Part shown: piece after piece, positions 43,331 to 53,618 of the stretch
How positions within the stretch are numbered: position 1 is the stretch's first letter
Layout: each line of letters opens with the position of its first letter
NCBI GenBank assembly: GCA_010356995.1
Contig: ML996687.1
Location: 1,871,776-1,935,775 of the forward strand
Origin: Trichodelitschia bisporula
Taxonomy: Eukaryota; Ascomycota; Dothideomycetes; Phaeotrichales; Phaeotrichaceae
Direction of reading: 5' to 3'
DNA: 64,000 nt
Notes under the pieces: generated by a model
The model's input: only the letters and a program-made list of their open reading frames with translations
What the model was told of the DNA's origin: nothing
The model's database searches: none
Position numbers and translations under genes: made by a program

Positions 43331-45249
43331 CGCAGGATGTCGCACAGTGTTGGGTGTGACTTTCATGCGCTGACGATGGCAAGAAGAGGAAGTTTGATCG
43401 CGATCTGCGAGTCCATGTCTTTATGTCCCCGCACAGCCTCGCACCCTGCCCAAGCCTCACGACTGGGTGCGAAGGGCGCGGCTGGTGAATAATCGCCCGC
43501 ATATGCACGAAATCCATCAGGCAGACTTGCGTCCCGCGATGCCCGACACGCCCCTTCACCTTTGACCGCCCCAGGGGGGCGAACAACACGTCTCCGTCCC
43601 GTTGGCCAACGCACGATGCTTTGCTGGCATGCACTGCGCGGACTCAGGGCTGTATATGGGCTGTATATAAGGGCGAATGCTTCAGCAGCTATGATTCACA
43701 GCGTGTTGACTGCCAACTCATCCGCCGCAGCGCCCGAAGCGACGAATGCGCTGGGTTCAGCAGAGGGTGCCGCCCTCAGCTGCTTGACACCGGCTCTTCT
43801 GCCATGACTGCATCAAAACGGCTCTTTTACCCGTCAAGTGCGATCGGAGCCTAACATCCGCCGCGTGCATCGTGAGGCATCGTTGACCGGGCGGCGGATG
43901 GATAGCGGCCTGTCGTACGGTATACATTTACGACCAAGGGATGGTAGGAGGCGCTGATTGGGGCGCAGTTCGCATGGTGGTCAGATGTCGCGAACTTCGA
44001 CTCCGCCACTCGCCATCCGCACTGCAGGAATACTCTAGCGCTATGTCCTCGTGAATAGGCAAGGCGAACGGTTCAGAGTTCTTTGAAGACGTCTTGCTTA
44101 CGCAGTACAGTTTCTAGGCACCGTAGTGGCGAGGATAGGGCGGATTGGCACGAGGATGAAGCAGAGCACCATCCCTGCGATGACATTCTGGAGACATACC
44201 GGTACAAACTACTGTACCGACCATAGACGACCGTTTCATTACGCACGCAGCTCAGGTTCCCACGCCCTCGACCCTCCATCCTACGTTGCGTACGCCCCAC
44301 TGCCTCCACGATCGACCCCAGCCCAGCCGGTGACTAGCTTCTGGAAAGCGGAGAAGCCCTTGGCAAGCCGAATACGGATCGGCAAGAAGGGATTTGTGGA
44401 GGGGTGGGATCACGTTCACCATCCCAACCTCAGCTCAAACATCAAAACCTGAGTCCGCAGTGGAACCTCAAGGCTGTTTTCGGGCCTCAGATTGGCTCAC
44501 CAGGCTGAGGAGCAACAACGAAACTTCCATTCCCGCCATGTTGGGCATTGGCAGGGAAGCAGCAGCACACACCTATGACGCCCCGCCGCGCTCTCTACGG
44601 CCCGCAGCGCGGGGTACTGGCCGAGTGGACTGCTGATCGCGGTCTCAGCCTTGTCGACGGGGCGAGTGGCGAGGAAGCGCTGCTGTGCCACGGTCTCCCC
44701 TCTCCACTCTCCCTCCGCTTCTCGTCCGCACCCGCGGAGGCGGAACGCATAGATGCGGGAGACTTGAGCCGCATTACTTACCCCTCCGATCATCATTCTT
44801 GGTCAGACGACGATACAATAACCATGTGGTCGAGCGGGCGACCGGTCAGGCTGCGATCGCGAGCTCGCGAAAACTTGCTGTACATACAAGAAAGCCCCGC
44901 CGCCGCGAGCTGCGATCATGTTCCCTTTTCGCTCGCCGATCTGGCCGGGTTGTTGCTGCTTGTAGCCTGCGTATGCGGGTGTGAGGCAGGTTTGATGGTC
45001 TGGCAGCGTGGGGTGGCGTGGGGGTAGCGCCGGCGGGGAGCTTTGCGCTGGAGATAAGTTGGAGTGGCTAGCAGCCTTGTGCGGGCTGGGCGAGCTCGGT
45101 GAAGAGTGACGTGGACGAGAGTTAAAGATGGCAGCGGCTGCGCTTGGGTATTGAGAGGTTCCAAGGCTCGCGAGATCCCCGTTCCCAGATGTGGGTTTCG
45201 GTGTCGATGTGTCTTTGCGCTGGTTATCGTTCTCATGATTAAAAGCCTC
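43331..45249. other. Gene-poor region
   Basis: 1.9 kb with several overlapping open frames (for example 44548-45027 plus) but no domain, splice pattern or RNA gene that I can support. The first few hundred bases are the promoter of the preceding minus-strand gene. Confidence 0.4.
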
Positions 45250-45275
45250 TGCTGACTCATACTGTGCAGCCTTGA

Positions 45276-45930
45276 GACGTCCCTTTCACATGTCTTATGT
45301 TAATTCCGGGAGCCTTATGAGTCTCATGGTGGGGTTGAGAGCTGAGCTACCGCACCCGGATGGTGGCTCTCATGCGTAGCTATCGCTCCTTTTGGGCCAT
45401 GGAGTAACACTGAAAGCGTAGCGTCTGACAGCTTCTGTTGACAGACAGTTCCGTTCGGATACAGCCTGACGACTTCTTCTTCACATGCTTTGCGTTAACT
45501 CTGGAAGTCGAGCTGGTCTCATATGGGAGTTGAGAGGTGGGTTACCGCGCTCGGATGGCGTGCCTGCTGTTTCCATGTCAGCTTTTGTGGCCTTGGAACA
45601 ACGTTGAGAGCACGGCGTCTGAGGACGTAAGGTGCTTTTTCTGGATGAGGGTTTCTGGGCCATGCGTTCTGGATCCTTTGCTAATAGCCTCGCAACCTCT
45701 CCTTCACACGCTCCTTTTTAACTCTAGACGCCATGTTGGTCTCGTCCGTCAGCTGGGAGCTGATTTACCGCGCTCGTGTGGTGTGTCTGAGGTGTAGATA
45801 TCGTATCCTTGCTGCCTCGGAGCAAAGCTGAGAGTACGGCATCTGAGGCTGTGAGATCTCTCTCCCGGATGGAGTTTTCTGGTTTACACGTTTTGATTCT
45901 TGTTCGCTCTTTGACATGCTCTGCTAACTG
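45276..45930 (+). repeat. Diverged tandem array of ~200-220 bp units, three plus a partial fourth
   Basis: Units begin near 45276, 45474, 45696 and 45911. Shared landmarks in order: TTCACATG..TTAA at the unit start, a G/T-rich stretch with GTCTCAT, then CTACCGCACCCGGATGG / TTACCGCGCTCGGATGG / TTACCGCGCTCGTGTGG, then TGGAGTAACACTGAAAGC / TGGAACAACGTTGAGAGC / CGGAGCAAAGCTGAGAGT, followed by GTCTGA(C/G) and a pyrimidine-rich tail. Divergence is large, so the duplication is old. No ORF is conserved through the units. Confidence 0.75.
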
Positions 45931-46082
45931 CCGTGTCGCGCGCAGATAAATCCTCCCTTCCCGCTCCCTCGCTCCTTCCCTCCCTCCACCCCCCCGGATC
46001 ATCATCTTTTCCTCCGGCCGACTCCACCCAATTCCGCCGCCCAAAGCTTCAGAATGCGCAGTTCGACGTCATCAAAGCATTT

Positions 46083-46200
46083 GGCTCAATGGTCTAGAGG
46101 TATGATTCTCGCTTCGGGCCTTCAAAACTCCCCCCAGTTGACCTGGGCTTCCCGAAAGGGAAATTGCGAGAGGTCCCGCGTTCGACTCGCGGTTGAGCCC
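46083..46200 (+). tRNA. tRNA-Pro (CGG) with intron
   Basis: Acceptor GGCTCAA pairs with TTGAGCC, discriminator C. The D-arm TGGTCTAGAGGTATGA, anticodon stem CTCGC/GCGAG with anticodon CGG at 46115-46117, and T-arm CCGCGTTCGACTCGCGG are present. A 46-nt intron at 46119-46164 lies one base 3' of the anticodon. The gene decodes CCG. Confidence 0.93.
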
Positions 46201-46208
46201 TTTTTTTT
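46201..46208 (+). terminator. RNA polymerase III terminator of tRNA-Pro
   Basis: A run of eight T follows the mature 3' end immediately. Confidence 0.85.
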
Positions 46209-46929
46209 GCTAGATACCTTTTCACTTCGAGTCTTGGGCCTTGGTGAGAGGCTGTCAGAGACTATGTAGCGGTAGCTGTGCAGTGCAAGTGGCTTATGGC
46301 CGGTTCCTACGATGGATTGGATGAAGTGCTGCTGCTTCAGTGCTTCACGGAGTTTACAGCAACCATCAAGGGCGTGGCAAGTGCTGGCTTGGGATCATCT
46401 CCAACCCCCGAATCCCGTGTAACTTCGCCCTTGAACCGCCTCACCCTCCCATCCTCTATCCTGATGTAGACACGAGGCAGGAGCGTTGTTATGTCAGAAA
46501 GGAGCGTTGGAGGATACCTGGCATCATCGTGTATTTAGTCTCGAGCTCCTCTCTTCCTCTCTTCATCTTAATCTCAATCTTCACTTTACACAGTCGCCTG
46601 TTACACTTCTCAAGCCTTGCTTCCATTAGTGAGCTACACCGAATGTGGGCACTGTCGGTGACCTTCCATACCGTTACAGTTGATTTTGTTACAGGACCCA
46701 CCGGTTGGAGGGGAAACGCTCGCGTTTATGTCAACGACAGACAAGTACTCAGAGTTGTCGAATCATGCGTTCAAGATATTTCTCTCCTTGAGGCTCCCTC
46801 ACCCAGGTGGGATGAGGTCGGCAAGCATGACTTTGCGCACCCATCCTCGATCACGTCTGACGATTAAAGTACGGGTGAGCACCCTTCACGCTCATATTGT
46901 ACGCCCGTCGCTCGTCCCGATCCCCCTCC
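46209..46929. other. Intergenic region holding dispersed-repeat copy C
   Basis: No supported gene. A ~170-bp segment (46477-46645) is shared with the right end of the window and listed separately. Confidence 0.5.
46477..46645 (+). repeat. Dispersed repeat, copy C (partner at 62130-62345)
   Basis: Shared blocks in the same order and orientation: GGAGCGTTGTTATGTCAG, AAGGAGCG, GGATACCTGGCATC..CGTGTATTTAG, CTCTCTTC, ATCTTCACTTTACACAG and a closing GCCTTGCTTCCATT. The partner has small insertions between blocks. Confidence 0.7.
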
Positions 46930-48931
46930 TCAGGGCACAATACTCGAAGCCACCGCTCCCCCAGCGGGCACACCCTTAACAGCCTTCGTCGCGCCCGCCC
47001 AAACATCGACCCAAAACCCGCACTCCTCTTTACTAACCACCGGGTCGCTCCCCACCGCAAACCCCTTATTCCCCGCCTCCAGCACATTGGTCATCTTCTC
47101 TCCCACTGTCACAACCGGCCACTCCGGGCTCCCCGCCTGGCGCAGCTTATTCGGATCCCCCGTCCTCGCATGGCTAAGCAAGTAATCCTGGTACTTGGGC
47201 GCAAACTCCATGAACCCCGGATCATCCCTCGGCGCCGGCTTCGAGCTGTTGAAAAAATCCGCCTTGATATCCATCCCATGTTTCCCGCTTCCTCGCCCAT
47301 ACACCGCAACATAAGTCTTCGCCTTCCCGGCGTACGCAGCCGCCAGCGTCCACGCATGGCACGCGAAGAAACCAGCTTGCATCACGGCCTGCATCCGCGC
47401 GACCTGGTCTGCATACGGACTTCCGGGCCCAGGGGGCGGGTAGCGCTTCTCGACGGCGGCGGGGATGGGGCTTCTACGCCCATATGTTTCATCCAGTGTG
47501 GAGCGGAAGAACGTGGTGTTTGTTTTTATGGTGCTGGGGACGAAAGCGGACGCTTCGTCGCTGACGTGCGTGATGATGAGACTGGTGAGCGGGACGTGGT
47601 TCCCGGAGGCGAGTTCCAGGTCAGGGAGTTGGCGGATGAGGGTGCTGTCGACGGCGGGGCTGGGTGGGTCAGTTGGGTGTTTAAGGGGAGGGAAGGGGGG
47701 GGGGGGGCGCACCCGAAGCCGAATTGCCCGACCGGTGCCTCAGCAATGATTTTATCGGCTGCGGCCCGCAGCGCGGTAACATCCTTCGCGCGGAGACACG
47801 CGAGGCCCTGCCCCTTACACCCGGCCAGGTCTTCAAAGCGCCTATACTGCTCCTCGAGCGCGCCATCGATATCAGGCTGGGGATTATTAGCCGGGGACTG
47901 GATGACCGCCTTGTTGAACAGCGGCTTCTCCTTCCCGCCGAAGGCGACCAGGTGATGTAGGATGGACCCGGCGCCCGCTGACTCGCCCCACAGGGAGACG
48001 TTGCTGCTGTCGCCGTTGACGAGGTGGATGTGCTGCTGGATCCACTGCAGCACGGCGCGCTGGTCCCAGAAGCCTGCGTTCGGGGTCCCGCCGCTCTTCG
48101 CGACGGTGCGCCCGCCTAGGAAGCCGAAGGCGCCGAGCTGGGTTGTCAGCCATGCGCACACGCTCCGCCAGGAGTGACAACATACCCGGTAATTCCCAAC
48201 CACATACACCACACTCCCATTGCTCTGCCTCACCAACGGATTCCCATCATACATCCCATCCTTACTCCCCACAATATACGCCCCCCCATAAATCCAATTC
48301 ACAACTGGGACCTTCTCCTTCCCCCTTAACACCTTCCCGGGCACCACAACATCCAGAAACAAACAATCCTCACTACTTGCCGCCCCGCCCATCGCTTTCC
48401 CCAGATCCGTCTTCGCGACCTGACCCATGACGAACTGCGTTAGGGCCGGACTACCTTGCAACAACCCGCCCACAAGCGGCAACGCCGCGCCCATCAGGCT
48501 TTCGAGAAATCCCCCGTCGCCGCTGCTGGCTAACCCGCCCAGACCTCCCGTCAGCGCGACGGTGAGCATGGAGGCGGGCATGGACTGGAAACATGTCCCC
48601 CCGGCGTCGCCTTTTTGGATGGTGGTGCTATTGGGTGGAGGGGCGGGTTTGGCCCAGCGGAGGGGCCCGACGGGCGGGGCGGCGTAGCGGATGTTGCGGA
48701 AGGTGTAGATCTACGTGGGTTAGCGGGGTGGTGGGTTATTGGGGGAGGACGCGCATCATCCTTCACCCTATACTCCGCAGCCTGATATGTCGCATACGGC
48801 AACTTGAGCAGCGGGAGGTTCGCCTGGCGCGCCTCATGGGTGTGGTATTCCAGGCCGTGCTCGTCCACGACTGGCGAGCCAGTGGCGAGGCTGAGGCTCG
48901 CAGCCAGCAGGAGCGCGGAAAGTAGCGTCAT
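46930..48931 (-). CDS. Secreted type-B carboxylesterase/lipase-like protein
   Basis: Four exons on the minus strand, 48767-48931, 48186-48710, 47713-48137 and 46930-47659, give 614 aa. A signal peptide (MTLLSALLLAASLSLATGSP) is followed by YRIYTFRNIRYAAPPVGPLR and SSEDCLFLDVVVPG (the conserved EDCL motif). The oxyanion region is WIYGGAYIVGS and the nucleophile elbow GESAGAGS (Ser near residue 283). The likely catalytic acid is in HVSDEASAFV and the likely His in GKHGMDIKADFF. It should hydrolyse carboxylic esters outside the cell or in the secretory path; the substrate is unknown. Introns are 48-56 nt and each splice restores a conserved motif (for example GNYR|LGAFGFLGG). The third intron has a long C run. 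Confidence 0.9.
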
Positions 48932-49880
48932 CGTGGACGCTGGGGTGGCCGATGCTGGGGTGCAGGATACCTAATTCTCGGGGCGGAAGGAGTTTTATGA
49001 GTTGGGCTTGTGTGAGGTGAAAGTACCGGCTTGGATACCGAGAGGGTGAGGGCGGGTTTCAGGTTTATGCTACGTTTATTCTGATGGGCGGCGGTTTGCT
49101 AAAAAGGGCTGCTGTTGGAGCACGGGAACGGATGTATGCTGGGGACCCGGGGAAGGCGGGGCGGGGTAATATCTTGTAGGCCGGTTCATTTCGCGAATAT
49201 AGATAGGTAGAGGCAGATGCTGCGGGATATGGGTAGCTTGCTGGCATGTGGAAATAGGGATTGAAGATTTTACGTTGTAGCTGTTTGGCTGATGGGCTGC
49301 TGTGACGGGCGGAAGATCGTCGTGGCATCAGGGCGATGCGGTGCCTGGTGGAGGATTTCCATGTTCAGCCCTAGAATAGGGTTGGTGTTCGTGTTCGAAG
49401 TTGAATTAAAGGCGCTGATATAGGGTGGAGGAAGGTTGTTCCGGGGTACGAGTAAGGGATGCATTTGGGAGGATCTTGACGTCATACATCTTCATGTCCA
49501 CTGTTCTTTGAAGTCGGCATGTACGAAGATGTTTAAGGACGGCAAGGGGCGGTGGGGTAAGGCTGAGCGTTGCGATAGGCGTTAATCCTAACTGGAAGCA
49601 TGTAGCAACTACTCCATATTCATGTTAACAAAGCCTACTAGAAATGCCGCGAAATGTACAAACACCAGACCATGGACGAAATCACCTGCTCTGTCGGACC
49701 ACGAGTGTACCTACAAATCGCCCGCCAGTCCACTCCGATCTCCATTCTCCCGCGCGAGCCACCCGTCGAATCGTGCCAACATCTCCTATCCCCACCAAGC
49801 CGTCAGATCCTTAGCAAAAAACATACAACAATCACGATTTCTACAATCCAACTCCAGCCGCTCTTTGGATCCCGTTTCCA
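48932..49880. other. Divergent intergenic region
   Basis: 949 bp between the carboxylesterase start and the MBD4-like start. Nothing recognised beyond two promoters' worth of space. Confidence 0.45.
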
Positions 49881-50894
49881 ATGGATTCCGATATCCCGCT
49901 ATATCCCTCTCCTCCGCCCCCAGACAAACGGACCCCAACGCCATCGCCTCGAAAGAAGCGTACCACGGGCCAACGCTCTGTCTATTTCCCTTTGGAACGC
50001 CCCTTACCTGGCACCATTTCAATCATCTCCGTCCCCCCGCTCACATCCCAAACCTTCGGTCTGATCCAAGAAGAACTCGCAACCGACCCTTTCGCTCTCC
50101 TCATTGCCTGCGTCTTGCTAAACAAGACCCACGCATCCCGCGGCCTCCCGCTCTTCCGTTCGTTAATCGCGCACCACCCTACCCCCTCATCCCTCGCCAG
50201 CACCTCAGAAACCAGCCTCGCCCTCACGCTCTCCGCCCTCGGCCTCCAGAATGCCCGTGCTCGCACCTTGATCGCCCTAGCGCAGGCATGGATTACCAAC
50301 CCCCCGACGCGAGGGCGCAGGTATCGGACGCTAGATTATCCGTATCGCGGGGCGGGGAGGGATATAGCCCCGGGGGAGGTGTTGGGTGATGAGGAGGAGG
50401 ATGGGAGGGAGGGGGCGTGGGAGGTGGGGCATTTACCTGGCCTCGGGCCGTATGCGTGGGATAGCTGGCGGATGTTTTGTAGGGATCGGTTGAGGGGGGT
50501 TGGGGAGGGGGTTGAGGAAGAGTGGAAAAGGGTGAGGCCGGGGGATAAGGAACTTAAGGCTTTTGTTGGGTGGATGGGGGAGAAGGAGAAGGTACGCGAG
50601 GGGGAGAGGGCGAGGGCGGAGGAGGAGAGGGTACGAGAGGAGGAGAGGGTACGGGAGGAGAAAAGCTCACGGGTGGAGGAGAGTGTACGGGGGGAGGAGA
50701 ACGTACGGGAGGAGGAGGGAGTACGGGAGGAGGAGAGGATACCGGAGGAGGAGAACGTACCGGAGGAGAGCTCACGGGAGGATGAGACGCTACAGGAGGA
50801 GAGGGCTGCTGTCTGTTGTTCGGGACACGAAAACGATCAGGCTACGGGAATCACTGTAGAGAACAAAGTCCAGGAAGTTGTGGAAAAGGCGTAG
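49881..50894 (+). CDS. MBD4-like DNA glycosylase (HhH-GPD fold) with repetitive acidic tail
   Basis: Single exon, 337 aa. After a basic Pro-rich N-terminus, the glycosylase core reads GLIQEELATDPFALLIACVL with LNKTHASRGLPLF, corresponding to the LIATIFLNRTSG region of MBD4. The end of the core, HLPGLGPYAWDSWRMFC, holds the helix-hairpin-helix LPGLG and the catalytic Asp (YAWDSWRMFC against YGNDSYRIFC); RVRPGDKELKAFVGWM is the conserved closing helix. No methyl-CpG-binding domain is present, as usual in fungi. It should excise thymine or uracil opposite guanine arising from deamination. The last ~110 residues are an Arg/Glu repeat tail encoded by an expanded repeat, so tail length may vary between strains. 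Confidence 0.83.
   Translation: MDSDIPLYPSPPPPDKRTPTPSPRKKRTTGQRSVYFPLERPLPGTISIISVPPLTSQTFGLIQEELATDPFALLIACVLLNKTHASRGLPLFRSLIAHHPTPSSLASTSETSLALTLSALGLQNARARTLIALAQAWITNPPTRGRRYRTLDYPYRGAGRDIAPGEVLGDEEEDGREGAWEVGHLPGLGPYAWDSWRMFCRDRLRGVGEGVEEEWKRVRPGDKELKAFVGWMGEKEKVREGERARAEEERVREEERVREEKSSRVEESVRGEENVREEEGVREEERIPEEENVPEESSREDETLQEERAAVCCSGHENDQATGITVENKVQEVVEKA
50610..50800 (+). repeat. ~18-nt repeat encoding the acidic tail of the MBD4-like gene
   Basis: About ten degenerate units resembling GTACGGGAGGAGGAGAAC, some of 15 nt, encode RVREEE-type repeats. All length changes are multiples of three. Confidence 0.8.
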
Positions 50895-51017
50895 CATTAG
50901 CTTTAGAGAAAAAATTCCATCCGCGAAGACTGTCACCATGAATCAATGCCGGGCCGACCAGTTTACGGAAAGTTTTCTCTTTCCGTGCAGTAGGACTAGC
51001 GTACAACTTCCCTCTTG

Positions 51018-51112
51018 TCAAGACACTATCCTCCGCACAAGTTGTTCAGTCAGACACCATCCCCCGCACAAGTCGTTCAACTAGACACATCCTCCGCACA
51101 AGCCATTCAATC
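51018..51112 (+). repeat. Three ~31-bp tandem repeats between convergent genes
   Basis: Three successive copies share ACA(C/T)(C/A)ATCC(T/C)CCGCACAAG followed by a TTCA(A/G)-containing end. Located in the 294-bp gap between the MBD4-like stop and the next minus-strand stop. Confidence 0.75.
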
Positions 51113-51188
51113 ACGCGCATCACAACCGTTCAGGCCTGGGCCCCGTCCCACCGCCATCCCTAGAGCCGAGGCCAACCGTGTCGTCAAA

Positions 51189-52778
51189 CTAAACGTCGCC
51201 CGCAAAGGCATCATCGCTCTCAAAAGACTCGTCAAGCGCCTCAAGATCAGCGTCATGCTCAAAAGCGTCGTCACGTGCCTTACGAGCAGCCTCCTTCTCA
51301 AGAACCTCGTCAAAAGCCATAAGCTCAGCCTCGTCCTCAAGATGCTCATCAAGTGACTTAAGAGCCTCTTCAAGCTCCTCGTCCACGGTCCAGGCACGGC
51401 CGCGGTTCGTCCCCACCGTAGCGTAGCCCCAGGTGTCGGAGGTCGTAGTCTCCCACATCCCATTGTTCACAGTGGTCTTGTCTCCGGACGAAAAAAAGGA
51501 AGATGAGAGCTCATTTGCGATCTGCGCATCTGGGGTCGGGGTGGCATTTTCCGAAATGCCGTTCGAGCCGAGTTTAAAGCACACTTTCTTGGGAATGGTA
51601 ACTCCGTTGGAACCGAAGACATGACCGTCGAAAGCGACCTCGTTGTCCGCTCCGTACGAAAGGGGGAGCTTCCGCTTGTACGCCTCCGTCGCGGTCTTGA
51701 TATGCTCGTCCGCATCGACAATCGGTGGCGTGGATTCGCTGAACGTCGTGCAAGTATTCGTACCCGGAACGGAAAGTTCATCCTGAGTCTGAGCAGAGGA
51801 AGCCGTCCAGAAGGAGACCGGCTGAGAAACAGGGGCGGTATTATCGGAAGGCGCAGACCAGGGCGTGCTCGGGAAACCCGAATTGGAGAAGCTGAAGGTG
51901 GCGGTCATGCTTCCGCCGAAGCCGAAACGGGAAGCTGGATTCGGAGAGCTCACGACATCGGATCCCGTGTTCATGCTCCCACCATAGTATAACTCGGCCC
52001 ACGTGGGCGATGAGGGGGTCAGCATGCTGTATCCGGAATCGGTGATGTCCATCGGATCGCCGAAGTCCTGGCTCATTGTTTTGCTCAAATGCTCAATGGA
52101 AGGGTCGATTGCACCCGCACCCTGATTGGCACTGTTTTCATCTTCAGGAGGCGTGACAATAACCTTGATGTGCGACGCCGCGGGTGCCGTGACCATGGCT
52201 TCAACTTTCACATCACCAGCCCCAGCCGAGAAGGTGAAGGGTTTGGTAGAAGCAGAAGCAGTCTTAGCGGACTCAATGTTGAAGGTGAACCGCGGCGTCT
52301 CTCCGGCACCGGTGTCCATCCTGTCTTCTCCGAACGAGAAAGACGTCTTGCGCACTGGCTGTACATCCGGCATGAATTTGAACGCGGAAGGGTCGGCCGC
52401 CTCGATCTCCGTGCGCTTCTGGCGCTTCACGTAGCGCTCGATCGTAGCTACGAGAGGCATCATCTGATCGAAGTCCTCCGTGTCATCGGCTGGGCGAATG
52501 CGAACTGGGGAGCGCAGTCTAGGGCGGGCTTCCTCTCCGTCGCCATCATCGGTAGGAATATCGAGATCAAACTTGACGTGCTTCCTAGGTGGGCTGCGCA
52601 TACGCTTCTTAGAGCGATTCTCTGCAATGCCCCGAGCGAACCGGACAGTCTTTGGCGGTGGCTTGACAATGAGCGCAGCCTGTTCGGCGCGTTCAGCAGG
52701 GCGATGCCGGACATGCTCGGGCACATCCTGACGCATGGCAGCGCGGCGCTGCGCGCGTGTCAGAGAAGGCGAATCCAT
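51189..52778 (-). CDS. Protein with FG-type motifs, unknown function
   Basis: 529 aa from MDSPSLTRAQRRAAMRQDVP. This start is preferred over reading further upstream because the preceding ~170 bases look like a pyrimidine-rich leader. The N-terminus is basic (KTVRFARGIAENRSKKRMRS), a likely nuclear signal. Scattered FxFG-like motifs follow: KTSFSFGEDRMD, KPFTFSAG, RFGFGGSMTATFSFSNSGF. The C-terminal 80 residues form an acidic helix (TVDEELEEALKSLDEHLEDE, later AFDEVLEKEAARKARDDAFE). The mix of FG motifs and charged ends recalls nucleoporins or nuclear-transport partners, but this is only a composition argument. I do not recognise the family. Confidence 0.6.
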   Translation of the reverse strand: MDSPSLTRAQRRAAMRQDVPEHVRHRPAERAEQAALIVKPPPKTVRFARGIAENRSKKRMRSPPRKHVKFDLDIPTDDGDGEEARPRLRSPVRIRPADDTEDFDQMMPLVATIERYVKRQKRTEIEAADPSAFKFMPDVQPVRKTSFSFGEDRMDTGAGETPRFTFNIESAKTASASTKPFTFSAGAGDVKVEAMVTAPAASHIKVIVTPPEDENSANQGAGAIDPSIEHLSKTMSQDFGDPMDITDSGYSMLTPSSPTWAELYYGGSMNTGSDVVSSPNPASRFGFGGSMTATFSFSNSGFPSTPWSAPSDNTAPVSQPVSFWTASSAQTQDELSVPGTNTCTTFSESTPPIVDADEHIKTATEAYKRKLPLSYGADNEVAFDGHVFGSNGVTIPKKVCFKLGSNGISENATPTPDAQIANELSSSFFSSGDKTTVNNGMWETTTSDTWGYATVGTNRGRAWTVDEELEEALKSLDEHLEDEAELMAFDEVLEKEAARKARDDAFEHDADLEALDESFESDDAFAGDV

Positions 52779-53618
52779 GATGCTGTTTGGCGTAAGAGAT
52801 GATTGCTCAGAATAGGAGATGTGAGAGGAGGAATGAGAGCGACTGTTGTGGACAGGAGTGCACAATAGGCGTTGTGCGTGAGGGGGTGGGAGAGGCGTGT
52901 AGATGGAAGATGTGGAAGATGTTGGCAGAGAGTTGGAGAGTGGATGCTCCTTTAAAGGCGGCCTCGCTCCCAAGAGTTCATCGCAGAATAACTGCCGAGC
53001 ACGGGCCCTCTTGTTTTTCCTCTTCCTCTTCTTCTTGGAGATTCCATGCTTCGCGGCGGCAGAAGGACGCGAAGCCTCCGTCCTGCGCTTGGCTTCACGT
53101 CCCATCACACCCTCACCACCCTCCTCCCCGCCCATCTCACGCCTCCGCCCACCCTCACCTCCCTCCTCTTTAACCAACCCATCTCCTCTAACCCAACCCC
53201 CCCTCATCCGCCCTCTAAGAACCCTCACAATCTTCTCCCCCAGCACCCCACCCCCCTCATACCCCGCCAACACCCTTCCCAACTCCCCCCCCTCCATACT
53301 CTCCACCACCGCCCTCACCTCCCACCGCCTCCCCTCCCACCCCCAGCTACTAACCCGGCTCAACTCGCCCGCCGTGAAGAGCTGCTCCCGCGCCCGCATT
53401 GCTAGACTCGTTTCATCCCATGCTTGTCGCGGGGGGAGATGGGCGAGCCAGGGCCGGAGCAGCGTAGCTTGGTCAGCGGGGAAGAGGGAATGGAGGTGCG
53501 CGAGGAGACTGGCGGGGGATATGCCGCGGGCGGAGAAGTCGTGGAAGTCGTGCAGTGAGTGGAGGAGGGGTTGGTCGAAGACGATGTCCGGGGGGGGCCA
53601 GGAGGGCGGAGGAGCCAT
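52779..53618 (-). CDS. Possible separate gene, in frame with the downstream ORF; boundaries unresolved
   Basis: An open frame starts at 53618 (MAPPPSWPPPDIVFDQPLLH) and runs without a stop into the gene below it. Residues 1-150 look structured (SPASLLAHLHSLFPADQATL, then ARGISP and REQLFTAGELSR nearby), followed by a Gly/Glu-rich region and a very basic patch (SKKKRKRKNKRARAR). After residue ~215 the sequence becomes Ser/Pro-rich and leader-like until the next Met at 52778. It may be a distinct gene whose stop is hidden by an unseen intron, or the N-terminus of one 809-residue protein. No family recognised. Confidence 0.4.

Noticed and set aside
44548-45027. 159-codon plus-strand frame with a hydrophobic C-terminus
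   Set aside because: No domain or conserved pattern is recognised; an overlapping frame on the other strand is equally long.
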